From Streptomyces gilvus (GTDB lineage Bacteria > Actinomycetota > Actinomycetes > Streptomycetales > Streptomycetaceae), in assembly GCF_022513565.1 (NCBI RefSeq), contig NZ_JAKWBE010000036.1, positions 18,777-82,776 of the forward strand: a DNA stretch of 64,000 nucleotides, read 5' to 3'. The notes beneath the pieces are model-generated. The model worked only from the letters and a program-made list of their open reading frames with translations, did not search any database and was not told where the DNA came from. This document shows, piece after piece, positions 1-7,348 of the stretch. The translations under genes and the position numbers were made by a program. The first letter of the stretch is position 1, and the number at the start of each line of letters is the position of its first letter.

Positions 1-419
1 AGGTGGGCGGTGAGCGCGAAGTGGCCGAGGTGGTTGGTGCCGAACATCAGCTCATGGCCGTCCCCCGTCTCCCGGCGCGGCGGGTCGTCGAGCGCGACCC
101 CGGCGTTGAGGACGACCGCGTCGAGCTGTTCCGCCTCCAGCGCCCCCGCCGCCGTACGCAGCGACGCCTGATCGGCGAGGTCCAGCCGCAGGGCCCGGAC
201 CCGCGCGCCGGGCAAGCGGGACCTGATCGACTCCAGGGCGGTCCCGGCCTTCGCCGGGTCCCTGCTGCCCAGCACGACGGTGGCCCCGGTGGCGGACAAC
301 TGCTCGGCGGCGAAGTAACCGATGCCCGCGTTGCCGCCGGTGACCAGGAACACCCTGCCCTCGGCGCGCGGTGGGCGGTGGACGTCCCAGGCGGACGGGC
401 TGGAGGACGTGAACGACAT
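1..419 (-). CDS. short-chain dehydrogenase/reductase (SDR), 3' part outside window
   Basis: Reverse-strand reading from ATG at 419 gives about 139 residues before the window edge. Near residue 28 is the NAD(P)-binding TGGNAGIG motif (TGxxxGxG), later LNAGV (the NAG motif), and then NHLGHF, typical of classical SDRs related to retinol dehydrogenase/WW-domain oxidoreductase-like proteins. The start is supported by an AAGGGAG ribosome site just upstream. It is divergent from the VOC gene at 674. The catalytic YxxxK lies beyond the edge, so activity cannot be judged. Family call secure; substrate unknown. Confidence 0.85.
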   Translation of the reverse strand, partial: MSFTSSSPSAWDVHRPPRAEGRVFLVTGGNAGIGYFAAEQLSATGATVVLGSRDPAKAGTALESIRSRLPGARVRALRLDLADQASLRTAAGALEAEQLDAVVLNAGVALDDPPRRETGDGHELMFGTNHLGHFALTAH

Positions 420-561
420 GAGACGGGCTCCCTTGCCACGGATGCTGCGAACGGATGCCACCCACCCTTCCGGCGCCCGCCGACACATCGCCCACCGATC
501 ACCGACAGCCGCGCCCCACGGCCGACATCCCACCGACAGACCGCTCGGCCGTCTCACCCGG

Positions 562-580
562 CTCGACAGAGGATGTCGAG
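562..580. promoter_or_regulatory. inverted repeat between divergent SDR and VOC genes
   Basis: CTCGAC (562-567) and GTCGAG (575-580) form perfect 6-bp arms around a 7-bp centre. It sits in the 254-bp gap between two divergent genes, where a dimeric repressor could bind. No matching regulator gene is visible in the window. Weak evidence from position and symmetry only. Confidence 0.25.
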
Positions 581-634
581 AACGGCCCACCGCCTCCTTC
601 CCGGAGGCGGACGGACCACCCGGACCGCCCGCCT

Positions 635-662
635 CACCCAGCACCCAGCACCCAGCACCCAA
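635..662 (+). repeat. 7-bp tandem repeat (CACCCAG x3 plus CACCCAA) abutting a ribosome site
   Basis: Four consecutive 7-mers, the last with one change, run directly into the AAGGAG ribosome site (661-666) of the VOC gene at 674. Such a short tandem array can change copy number by slippage. It lies in the leader and not in the coding part. Confidence 0.8.
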
Positions 663-673
663 GGAGCCCCGGC

Positions 674-1114
674 ATGACGATCCAGCGGATGGACAACGTC
701 CTCATCGTGGTCGACGACCTCGACGCCGCCATCGCCTTCTTCGTCGAACTCGGCATGGAACTGGAGGGCCAGGGACCCGTCGAGGGTCCGTGGGTCGAAC
801 AGGTCATCGCGCTGGACGGCGTCCGGCAGGACGTCGCCATGCTGCGCGTCCCGAGCGGACACGGCCGCATCGAGCTGACGAGGTTCCACACGCCGAAGGC
901 GATCACCGCAGAACCGAAGGACGCGCCGGCGAACACCCTGGGCATCCGTCGCGTCATGTTCGCCGTCGACGACCTCGACGCCACCCTCACCCGCCTGCGC
1001 GCCCACGGCGCCGAACTCGTCGGCGAGGTGGTCCGGTACGAGAACGTCTACCGCCTCTGCTACGTCCGCGGTCCCGAGGGCATCCTCGTCGGACTCGCCG
1101 AGGAACTCGGCTGA
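674..1114 (+). CDS. VOC (glyoxalase/bleomycin-resistance fold) family protein
   Basis: 146 residues. Two beta-alpha-beta-beta-beta modules are visible: the first begins at MDNVLIVVDDLDAAIAFF and the second at RRVMFAVDDLDATLTRL, each starting with the typical VOC strand followed by a DLD helix cap. The family holds metal-dependent dioxygenases, glyoxalases and drug-binding proteins; nothing here fixes the substrate. The ATG is preceded by AAGGAG (661-666) at 7 bp, which decides the start over upstream in-frame alternatives. It is followed 27 bp later by the broken DHFR-like gene and could be cotranscribed with it. Confidence 0.85.
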   Translation: MTIQRMDNVLIVVDDLDAAIAFFVELGMELEGQGPVEGPWVEQVIALDGVRQDVAMLRVPSGHGRIELTRFHTPKAITAEPKDAPANTLGIRRVMFAVDDLDATLTRLRAHGAELVGEVVRYENVYRLCYVRGPEGILVGLAEELG

Positions 1115-1141
1115 CGGGCGGCGCGATGAGTTCGAGGGCCC

Positions 1142-1768
1142 GTGGCGGTCTTGAACGGACGTAGCGGCAGGGTGACCTGTGACCTCGCGATCTCCATCGA
1201 CGGATACTCGGCGGGGCTCAACCAGAGCGAGCAGCGGCCGTTCGGCGACGACGGCGGTGACGGGTGGGGCGACCGGCTGCACTCCTGGATGTTCGAAGCG
1301 CCCGACGAGAACCAGACCGAGCTGGGGCGGATGACGGCCGCCAAGGCGTTCGTCATGGGACGCAACATGTTCGGCCCGGTGCGGGGCGAATGGGATCGGG
1401 CGTGGAACGGCTGGTGGGGCGAGGAGCCGCCGTTCCACGCCCCGGTCTTCGTGCTCACCCACCACCCGCGCGAGCCGCAGCCCATGAAGGGCGGGACCAC
1501 GTTCCACCTCGTCACCGACGGAATCGAAGCCGCGCTGGCACGCGCGTGAAGCGGTCGGGGGGGCGACGTGTCCGTGCAGGGCGGTGCGGTCACCGTCGAC
1601 CAGTACCTCGCCGCGGGCCTGGTCGACGAGCTGCGGCTGCACATCGTGCCGTTCACGCTCGGCGCCGGTACGCGGTTGTTCGACGGTGTCACCGCTCTGC
1701 GCCTCGAGCAGGTGGAGTCCCGGGCGGCGACCGCGGTCACCCATGTGAAATGTCGCGTGCGGCCCTGA
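1142..1768 (+). pseudogene. dihydrofolate reductase-like (RibD C-terminal fold) gene interrupted by an in-frame stop
   Basis: The first half (from GTG 1142, or GTG 1172 inside it) reads VTCDLAISIDGYSAG with MGRNMFGP later, typical of the DHFR/RibD_C family. A TGA at 1547-1549 ends it after 135 codons. The C-terminal half continues in the same frame from 1568 (VSVQGGAVTVDQYLAAGLVDEL, shortened here to its core QGGAVTVDQYLAAGLV) to the stop at 1766-1768, matching the usual family end. Between the halves is a run of seven G (1557-1563). The +1 frame across the gap reads REAVGG, close to family expectation, so a pair of small indels is likelier than a simple nonsense change. A sequencing error is possible. 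Original function: NADPH-dependent reductase of unknown substrate. Confidence 0.75.
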
Positions 1769-1878
1769 GCGGAGGGCGGTGGTAGGGAACGCCACCGCCC
1801 GCACTCCGGTCACCCTCGTTCGTGTGAACCCCCCGAAGGAACTCGCATCCCAAATTCGAACAGGCGTAGCATTGCGGC

Positions 1879-2223
1879 GTGGCAACGACCTATGACTTCC
1901 CCAGTGACCTCCTCGCCGGTCAGGAGGAGCTGCATCAGGTCCGGGCCGAGCTGTCGGCCCTGCTCAAGCGTCTCCCCTGGTCGGTCGAGCCCCTGGACGG
2001 TTTCAGTGACACCGGCGGCTGGCGCAAGGTGGAGCGGCCCGCCTCCCCGGGCTGGACGCCGGACGAACAGGCCGAGGTCGAGAAGCTCCGCCGCCGTGAG
2101 CACGAACTGGCGGTGTTCGTCACCACGCACCGCTTCTGGACCGAGGTCGCGACCGACGACCGGGTGGACGCCCGCACCAGGCTGAAGCACGCGCGCGGGG
2201 AGAGGGAGACGACGCGGGAGTGA
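1879..2223 (+). CDS. conserved actinobacterial hypothetical protein
   Basis: 114 residues from a GTG start. It is a mostly helical, charged soluble protein with no signal peptide or membrane segment. Residues 12-30 form an amphipathic helix (GQEELHQVRAELSALLK), and the middle contains a Trp/Pro-rich stretch (SPGWTPDEQAEVEKL). The family is not recognised beyond being typical of Streptomyces. It ends in front of a strong hairpin terminator (2230-2258) and is convergent with tRNA-Val. No function is assigned. Confidence 0.75.
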   Translation: MATTYDFPSDLLAGQEELHQVRAELSALLKRLPWSVEPLDGFSDTGGWRKVERPASPGWTPDEQAEVEKLRRREHELAVFVTTHRFWTEVATDDRVDARTRLKHARGERETTRE

Positions 2224-2229
2224 ACGCGG

Positions 2230-2258
2230 AAGACCCCGGCCGAGACGGCCGGGGTCTT
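2230..2258. terminator. 12-bp hairpin between hypothetical gene and tRNA-Val
   Basis: AAGACCCCGGCC (2230-2241) pairs perfectly with 2247-2258 around a 5-nt GAGAC loop, 7 bp after the stop codon at 2223. The tRNA-Val on the other strand ends 10 bp away, so the hairpin can serve both directions. Confidence 0.85.
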
Positions 2259-2267
2259 CTCGTCCTG

Positions 2268-2339
<72 letters not shown>

Positions 2340-2557
2340 GAGACGAGTCGACAGCCTACCTTGCCGGAGGCAGTGCCCCGCAAACCCGTTTCGAACATCC
2401 CGCCCGGTACATCCTGCCCGGTCGGGGGGATAACCCCACCCCGCATCCGGGAGCGTTCCGGATCCCCCTGCGGCCCCCCGCTCCGTACGGTCGTAGAGCC
2501 TCAACAGTCCGTTGCGGGAAGTCTTGCGGGACATCCGTCCCAGGGGGAGATCGACTC

Positions 2558-3328
2558 ATGGCCAGTCGCAGCAACGTCGCCCGGGTGGCCCTGGCCGCCG
2601 CCGCGGTCACGCTGATCGGGGGCACCGCCGCGTGCGGCGCGTCCGCCGGGGACGACAAGACGCCGGACCACCGGACGTTCGGGCTGCAAGGGAAGACGCT
2701 CACCGTCGACTCCGACGACTCGGCGCTGGAGATCGTCGCCGCGGACGGCAACAAGGCGGGGCAGGTCGAGGTGACGCGGTGGTTCCAGGGGACCGTGGCG
2801 ATCGGCAAGGCCCCCCGGGTGACCTGGTCGATGAAGGACGACCGGCTGACGCTGCGGATGAAGTGCTCCGGTGTCGTCGCCGACTGCTCGGCCAGGCACC
2901 GGATCGAGGTCCCGCGCGGGATCACCGTGAAGGTCGAGGACGGCGACGGAAGCGTGCGGGCCCGTGGCTTCGAGGACGCCCTGAGCATTCGTACGAGCGA
3001 CGGATCCGTGCACGTCAGCGACTCCACCGGACCCCTGACGCTGCGCACCTCCGACGGATCCGTGCACGCCGACGTCTCCTCCCGGCAGGTCCGGGCCGCG
3101 AGCGGCGACGGCTCGCTGCACCTCACCCTGGGCGCCGTACCGGACCTCGTCGACGCCGGCACTCACGACGGTTCCGTCACCGTCGCGCTGCCCCGGGCCA
3201 CGTACCGGGTGACCACGAAGACCGGTGACGGTTCGGTGGACGTGTCGGTGCCCCGGGACGACTCCAGCTCGCACGTCGTCTCCGCGCGCACCTCCGACGG
3301 CAAGGTCACGGTGAAGACCGTGAACTGA
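2558..3328 (+). CDS. DUF4097-type beta-repeat lipoprotein
   Basis: 256 residues. The N-terminus has two Arg, a hydrophobic stretch and a lipobox-like TAAC with Cys26, so it is predicted to be exported and lipid-anchored. The mature part carries repeated strands with the signature SDGSVHVSD / SDGSVHADV / GDGSLHL / HDGSVTVAL / GDGSVDVSV, the right-handed beta-repeat of DUF4097 (putative adhesin-like) proteins. An ATG with GGGGGAG 8 bp upstream sets the start. DUF4097 proteins often sit near envelope-stress or anti-sigma genes, but none is adjacent here. It is followed by the coiled-coil membrane protein 81 bp downstream. Role unknown. Confidence 0.85.
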   Translation: MASRSNVARVALAAAAVTLIGGTAACGASAGDDKTPDHRTFGLQGKTLTVDSDDSALEIVAADGNKAGQVEVTRWFQGTVAIGKAPRVTWSMKDDRLTLRMKCSGVVADCSARHRIEVPRGITVKVEDGDGSVRARGFEDALSIRTSDGSVHVSDSTGPLTLRTSDGSVHADVSSRQVRAASGDGSLHLTLGAVPDLVDAGTHDGSVTVALPRATYRVTTKTGDGSVDVSVPRDDSSSHVVSARTSDGKVTVKTVN

Positions 3329-3409
3329 CCGGCCCGTGTGTTCGTCCTTCACGGGTGGGAGAATGAAACCCGGTACCCGCCAGGACGGATGACAGCACGG
3401 GAGAGGGAT

Positions 3410-4783
3410 GTGACGGCGACACCTTCGAAGCCGTACTCGCCGTCGGTGCCACGGGCACACCGCAAGGCGCTCACGGACACCCTCACCCTCCTCGCCCTCC
3501 CCCTCGTCGCCGCGCCCGTGCTGCTCGCCGCGTTCGCCGGCGGCGGCACCCGGCGCTGGTTCGGCGGGCGGGCGGAGAGCCAGCGGGCGGAGGCGCAGGC
3601 GGCGAAGGACGCGGCGGCGGCCGCGTTCTACGAGCTGGACACCGCCCAGCGGGACCTGCGGATCTCCATCGAGACGATCACGGCCGTGGACGACTCCCCC
3701 GCCGCCCGGCGGGTCGTCTCCGACTTCGAGGCGCTGGGCCGGCGCATCGACGAGGTCAGCCACCGCTACATCGACGCCGTCGACGCCCACGACCTCGACC
3801 GCGACGACCTGGAGGCCTCGGCCGCCGCGCAGGCGCGCACCGAGCTGACCCGGGCCAAGGACGAGCTGGTGAACGTCAAGCGGGAGCTGGAGCGTTTCAG
3901 CGACGGCCTCGGCCCGCTCCTCGGCAAGGCGGAGACCCAACTGGCCCGGCTGGCACCGGCGGTGGAGCGCGCCCGGCAGGGGCTGCTGGCCGCCTCGAAC
4001 GCCCTGGACGCGGTCCGGGGGTCGGGCCTGAGGGCGGACGATCTCGCCGCGCGCCTCGCCGCCCTCGGCCCCGAGCTGACCAAGCTCAACCAGGGCGCCG
4101 GACAGCACGGCGTCCCGCAGACGCTGGAGCGGGCCGAGCGGGTGGCCCGGGAGGCCGGGGCGGTACGGGCGGAGGCCGAACGCCTGCCCGAGAAGGCGGC
4201 CGAGATCGACCACCGTCTGGTCTCCCTGCGCACCCGCGCCCAGGCGCTCACCACGCGCGCGGGCCAGGTGGAGCCGGTCCTCAGCGAGCTGCGGCGCCGC
4301 TTCTCGGCGGCCTGCTGGCAGGACCTGCAGCACGTGCCGGAGCAGGCCGCGGAGAACGTCCGGCAGGCCGAGCTGAAGCTGAAGGAGGCCCAGGCGGCCC
4401 GCGACGCCCAGCGCTGGCCGGACGCCACGGCCCTGCTGTCGACGGTGCGGGCGCTGCTGAACACCACCGACGAGTCCGTCTCGGCGGCCCGGGACCGCCT
4501 CCAGCGGCTGAACGCCGTGCAGAAGGACCCCCAGCAGGAGATCGACAGAACCCGCTTCGCGATCCGGGACGCGCAGCGCCTGGCGATGACGGGCCGGTCC
4601 ACGCCGGATCCGCGCCACGCGCGCCCCTTGGACGACTCCGTGGCCCGGCTGGAGAGGGCGGTCACCGCCCTGGAGGGCCGCCACCCCGACTACTGGCACT
4701 TCCTGACGGAGACGGAGGCGGTCCGCCGCACGGTCGCGGACGTGGTCGCGCGGATCCGGGAGGAGCGTGGGGGCGGCCACTGA
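3410..4783 (+). CDS. coiled-coil membrane protein (hypothetical)
   Basis: 457 residues from GTG 3410, chosen because GGGAGAGG lies just upstream; ATG 3389 and a start at 3338 are in frame but without such a site. One membrane segment at about residues 23-45 (LTLLALPLVAAPVLLAAFAG) is followed by roughly 400 residues of Ala/Arg/Glu-rich helix with heptad character, consistent with a long coiled coil. No enzyme motif is visible. It could be an envelope scaffold. It converges on the amidase-domain gene and ends in a hairpin. Confidence 0.75.
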   Translation: MTATPSKPYSPSVPRAHRKALTDTLTLLALPLVAAPVLLAAFAGGGTRRWFGGRAESQRAEAQAAKDAAAAAFYELDTAQRDLRISIETITAVDDSPAARRVVSDFEALGRRIDEVSHRYIDAVDAHDLDRDDLEASAAAQARTELTRAKDELVNVKRELERFSDGLGPLLGKAETQLARLAPAVERARQGLLAASNALDAVRGSGLRADDLAARLAALGPELTKLNQGAGQHGVPQTLERAERVAREAGAVRAEAERLPEKAAEIDHRLVSLRTRAQALTTRAGQVEPVLSELRRRFSAACWQDLQHVPEQAAENVRQAELKLKEAQAARDAQRWPDATALLSTVRALLNTTDESVSAARDRLQRLNAVQKDPQQEIDRTRFAIRDAQRLAMTGRSTPDPRHARPLDDSVARLERAVTALEGRHPDYWHFLTETEAVRRTVADVVARIREERGGGH

Positions 4784-4795
4784 GCGACCGCCCCC
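4769..4795. terminator. bidirectional hairpin between convergent genes
   Basis: GGGGGCGG (4769-4776) pairs with CCGCCCCC (4788-4795) around an 11-nt loop that contains the stop codon of the plus-strand gene. The minus-strand amidase gene ends 13 bp away. Confidence 0.6.
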
Positions 4796-4807
4796 GGTGC
4801 AGCCGGA

Positions 4808-5965
4808 CTAGCTGCGGTAGGCGTAGTACGCCGAGTTCGGGTACGAGGCGATGAGGCTCGACAGCGACCGCCGGTAGGTGTCCGTGTCGTGGTACGTCAG
4901 ATACGGCACGCCACTGGAGCTGCGGTACGTCGTCATCATGGTGTGGTCCTTCGACCCGTCCTTGTCGAAGTCCATCTGCAGCACGTCCCCGAGGTCCATC
5001 TGGTACGCGTTGGCCAGCGCGGTCGTCCGCTTGGCGGTCTGCGTGAACCACGACCACTCGTTGACGCCGATCCAGGTGTCGGTGTCACTCGACGTCCCGG
5101 AGTTCCAGGTGCCGTACTCCTGGGTGGAGCTGGTGACCTTCTTCCAGCCGCCCGCGAACAGCGACTGGCTGATGAAGTTGGTGCAGTCACCGCCCATGCC
5201 GTTGTACTTGCGGTACGCGGTGTTGTAGTTCTTCCAGTACTTCTCCGCGTAGGTCACCATCGCCGAGTAGTTGTACGGCGCCGACGTGCCGAGGTTCTTC
5301 GGGGCCGCCGGTGCCGGGTAGGTGATCGCGGCCCGGGGCGCGTCGATGACGGCGCTCGGGCGGACCTTGGTCGCGGAAGCGGCGGGGGCGGGCTCGTTGA
5401 CGGGGCGGGGGCCGGTGTCGGTGAGGCGCTCACCGGTGAGCTGCCAGCCGCCTTCCGCCCCGGCGGTGAAGGTGAGTTCGTGGTGCGCGGTGAAGCCGGT
5501 GGTCGCCGGCTCGTCGCCGCGTATCCTCGCGTACGTCAGCGTGGTGGTCTCGGTGACCTGGACGGTGGCCGTACGGCCGTGCAGCTTCGCGCTGTTGACG
5601 GTGACCTTGGTGTCGGCGGCGGTGTAGGCCTCGCCGAGGGCGGCGAGCCGCGAGCGGGTGCCGCGCAGCGACGACACCGCCCCGGACTCGGACGTGGCCA
5701 GGGCCGACGCCAACCGCACGCCGCCGGTGGCCTTCAGGGAGGTGCGGGCGGCCGGCTGCGGGGTGTCGAGCAGCGCGGCCGTTCGGTCGGTGAGGACGGC
5801 GTCCGCGATGCGGCCGAAGGCACTCGTGGTGGCCGCGTTGAGGGCGGGCGCCGAGGCGTCGGCCGCGTGGGCCGCGGTCACGGGGAGCAGGGCGGTGGAG
5901 AGGGCCACGGCGGCGACTGCGGCCGCGGAACGACCTCTGGCCGCACGGGTGTTGCTGGGGCTCAC
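4808..5965 (-). CDS. secreted protein with putative amidase domain (Amidase_6 type)
   Basis: 385 residues from GTG 5965, with AGGAG upstream. A signal peptide ends near AAHAADA (residue 35). A central Ala/Thr-rich region is followed by a C-terminal domain of about 160 residues (from 228) with GGDCTNFISQ (Cys261), NEWSWF and DGSKDHTMM (His341). This is the Cys...His arrangement of the Amidase_6 (PF12671-like) family, thought to cleave amide bonds in cell-wall or peptide substrates. It is the last gene of a minus-strand unit after the PBP and deacetylase-like genes (29-bp gap), supporting an envelope role. The substrate is not known. Confidence 0.85.
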   Translation of the reverse strand: MSPSNTRAARGRSAAAVAAVALSTALLPVTAAHAADASAPALNAATTSAFGRIADAVLTDRTAALLDTPQPAARTSLKATGGVRLASALATSESGAVSSLRGTRSRLAALGEAYTAADTKVTVNSAKLHGRTATVQVTETTTLTYARIRGDEPATTGFTAHHELTFTAGAEGGWQLTGERLTDTGPRPVNEPAPAASATKVRPSAVIDAPRAAITYPAPAAPKNLGTSAPYNYSAMVTYAEKYWKNYNTAYRKYNGMGGDCTNFISQSLFAGGWKKVTSSTQEYGTWNSGTSSDTDTWIGVNEWSWFTQTAKRTTALANAYQMDLGDVLQMDFDKDGSKDHTMMTTYRSSSGVPYLTYHDTDTYRRSLSSLIASYPNSAYYAYRS

Positions 5966-5994
5966 TGGTGCTTCTCCTAGGAGTGGGGGGTGCT

Positions 5995-7296
5995 TCATTT
6001 CACGACCGTCGACCAGTCGGGCTGCTGCGCGGGGTCCAGAGCGCGCAGCTGCGCGAGGGTCTCGGGCTTCTGCACGTCCAGCCAGTCGGCCAGTTCCTTG
6101 AAGGACACGCATTTGACGCCCTTCTTCGTGCAGACGTTCTTGACGACCTGGTCGACGGCCTTCATGTAGATGCCGCCGTTCCAGTCCTCGAAGTGGTTGC
6201 CGATGAACAGCGGGGCGCGGCTGCCGTAGTACACGCGGTCGAAGCCGGCCATGTAGGAGTCGACGGTCTGCCGCTCCCACTGCGGGTAGTCGGCGGAGTT
6301 GCCGTCGGTCTCGCCCTCGGACTGGTTGGCGAGGAAGTTGAAGTCCATCGACAGGCCCTGGTACTTGCCGCCCTCGTACGGCAGCAGTTGCAGCGGGAAG
6401 TCCCAGATGCCGTTGTTCTTCTGGGGCCAGATCTGGAAGCCGCCGGGCGAGGAGGCGTCGTAGCGCCAGCCGTAGCTCTTGATGGCCTTCAGCAGGTTCT
6501 TCTGGCCCTCCAGGCAGGGGGCGCGGCCGCCGGTGACCTCCTTGGTGAACTCGAAGGGGAGGGCGGCGACGTCCTTGAGGCCGGTGTTGGTCTTCCAGTG
6601 CTCGACGAACGTGAAGAACTGGTCGATCTCGCTCTTCCACTCGGCGACGCTCCAGTCGCCGCCGCCCTTCTTGCCGCAGAAGTGGCCGTTGAAGTGGGTG
6701 CCGATCTCGTCGCCCTGGAGGTAGGCCAGGCGCAGCTGGTCCAGGGTGTCGCGGATGTGGTCGTCGGTGGCGTAGTCGATGGCGGCGGAGCCGACCGGGT
6801 GCTGGGGCGGGTGGTAGAGCTTGGCCTTGCTCTTGGGCAGGAGGTAGATGCCGGTGAGGAAGAACGTCATGTGGGCGTCGTACTTCTTCGCCAACTCGCG
6901 GTAGTGGGAGAAGAGATGGTCGCTGCCCTCCAGCGCGCCGTCCCAGGAGAAGACGACGAACTGGGGCGGTTTCTCACCGGGTTTGAGCGGTACGGGCTTC
7001 AACTGGCCGGGCTGGGGGCCGGTGTAGGCGGTGGAGCCGTCGCCGAGGGTGTCGGTCTGTCCGTTCCAGGTCGTCGAGGGGGTGGGGCTGGGGGCGACGG
7101 TGGGGGGCCGGCCGGTCGCGGCGGCGGGCTCGGTGTGGTCCTGGCGGGTCAGGATGAGGGAGGTGGCGACCAGGCAGGCCACGACCAGGAAGGGGGCCAG
7201 GGTCATGAACCACAGCCGGGTGGTGCGGCTCTCGGTCGCTCCGCCGCGCCGGCCGGCGGACGGTTCCCTGCCGGGCATGCGGTCTTCACGGGGCAT
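5995..7296 (-). CDS. membrane-anchored polysaccharide deacetylase-like protein
   Basis: 433 residues. A cytoplasmic Arg-rich start is followed by one membrane segment (about 29-50), a Pro/Thr-rich linker to about 110, and then an extracytoplasmic NodB-like domain. VVFSWDG (Asp119) corresponds to the NodB motif-1 aspartates, and EIGTHFNGHF (His201, His205) to the HxxxH metal site. The RxP and later motifs are divergent, so it may act on an unusual sugar polymer or be non-catalytic. ATG 7296 is used; ATG 7278 is an alternative, and neither has a strong ribosome site. It lies between the PBP gene (52 bp) and the amidase gene (29 bp) and is probably cotranscribed. Confidence 0.75.
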   Translation of the reverse strand: MPREDRMPGREPSAGRRGGATESRTTRLWFMTLAPFLVVACLVATSLILTRQDHTEPAAATGRPPTVAPSPTPSTTWNGQTDTLGDGSTAYTGPQPGQLKPVPLKPGEKPPQFVVFSWDGALEGSDHLFSHYRELAKKYDAHMTFFLTGIYLLPKSKAKLYHPPQHPVGSAAIDYATDDHIRDTLDQLRLAYLQGDEIGTHFNGHFCGKKGGGDWSVAEWKSEIDQFFTFVEHWKTNTGLKDVAALPFEFTKEVTGGRAPCLEGQKNLLKAIKSYGWRYDASSPGGFQIWPQKNNGIWDFPLQLLPYEGGKYQGLSMDFNFLANQSEGETDGNSADYPQWERQTVDSYMAGFDRVYYGSRAPLFIGNHFEDWNGGIYMKAVDQVVKNVCTKKGVKCVSFKELADWLDVQKPETLAQLRALDPAQQPDWSTVVK

Positions 7297-7348
7297 GCGG
7301 TGCTCATTCTGCGAGGGGGGTGGGGGGTGTGGTGCGCGGGCCCGGGGG

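Noticed and set aside
554..1885. A 443-codon open frame on the minus strand over the VOC and DHFR-like genes
   Set aside because: No family features; it is antisense to genes with clear motifs and ribosome sites.
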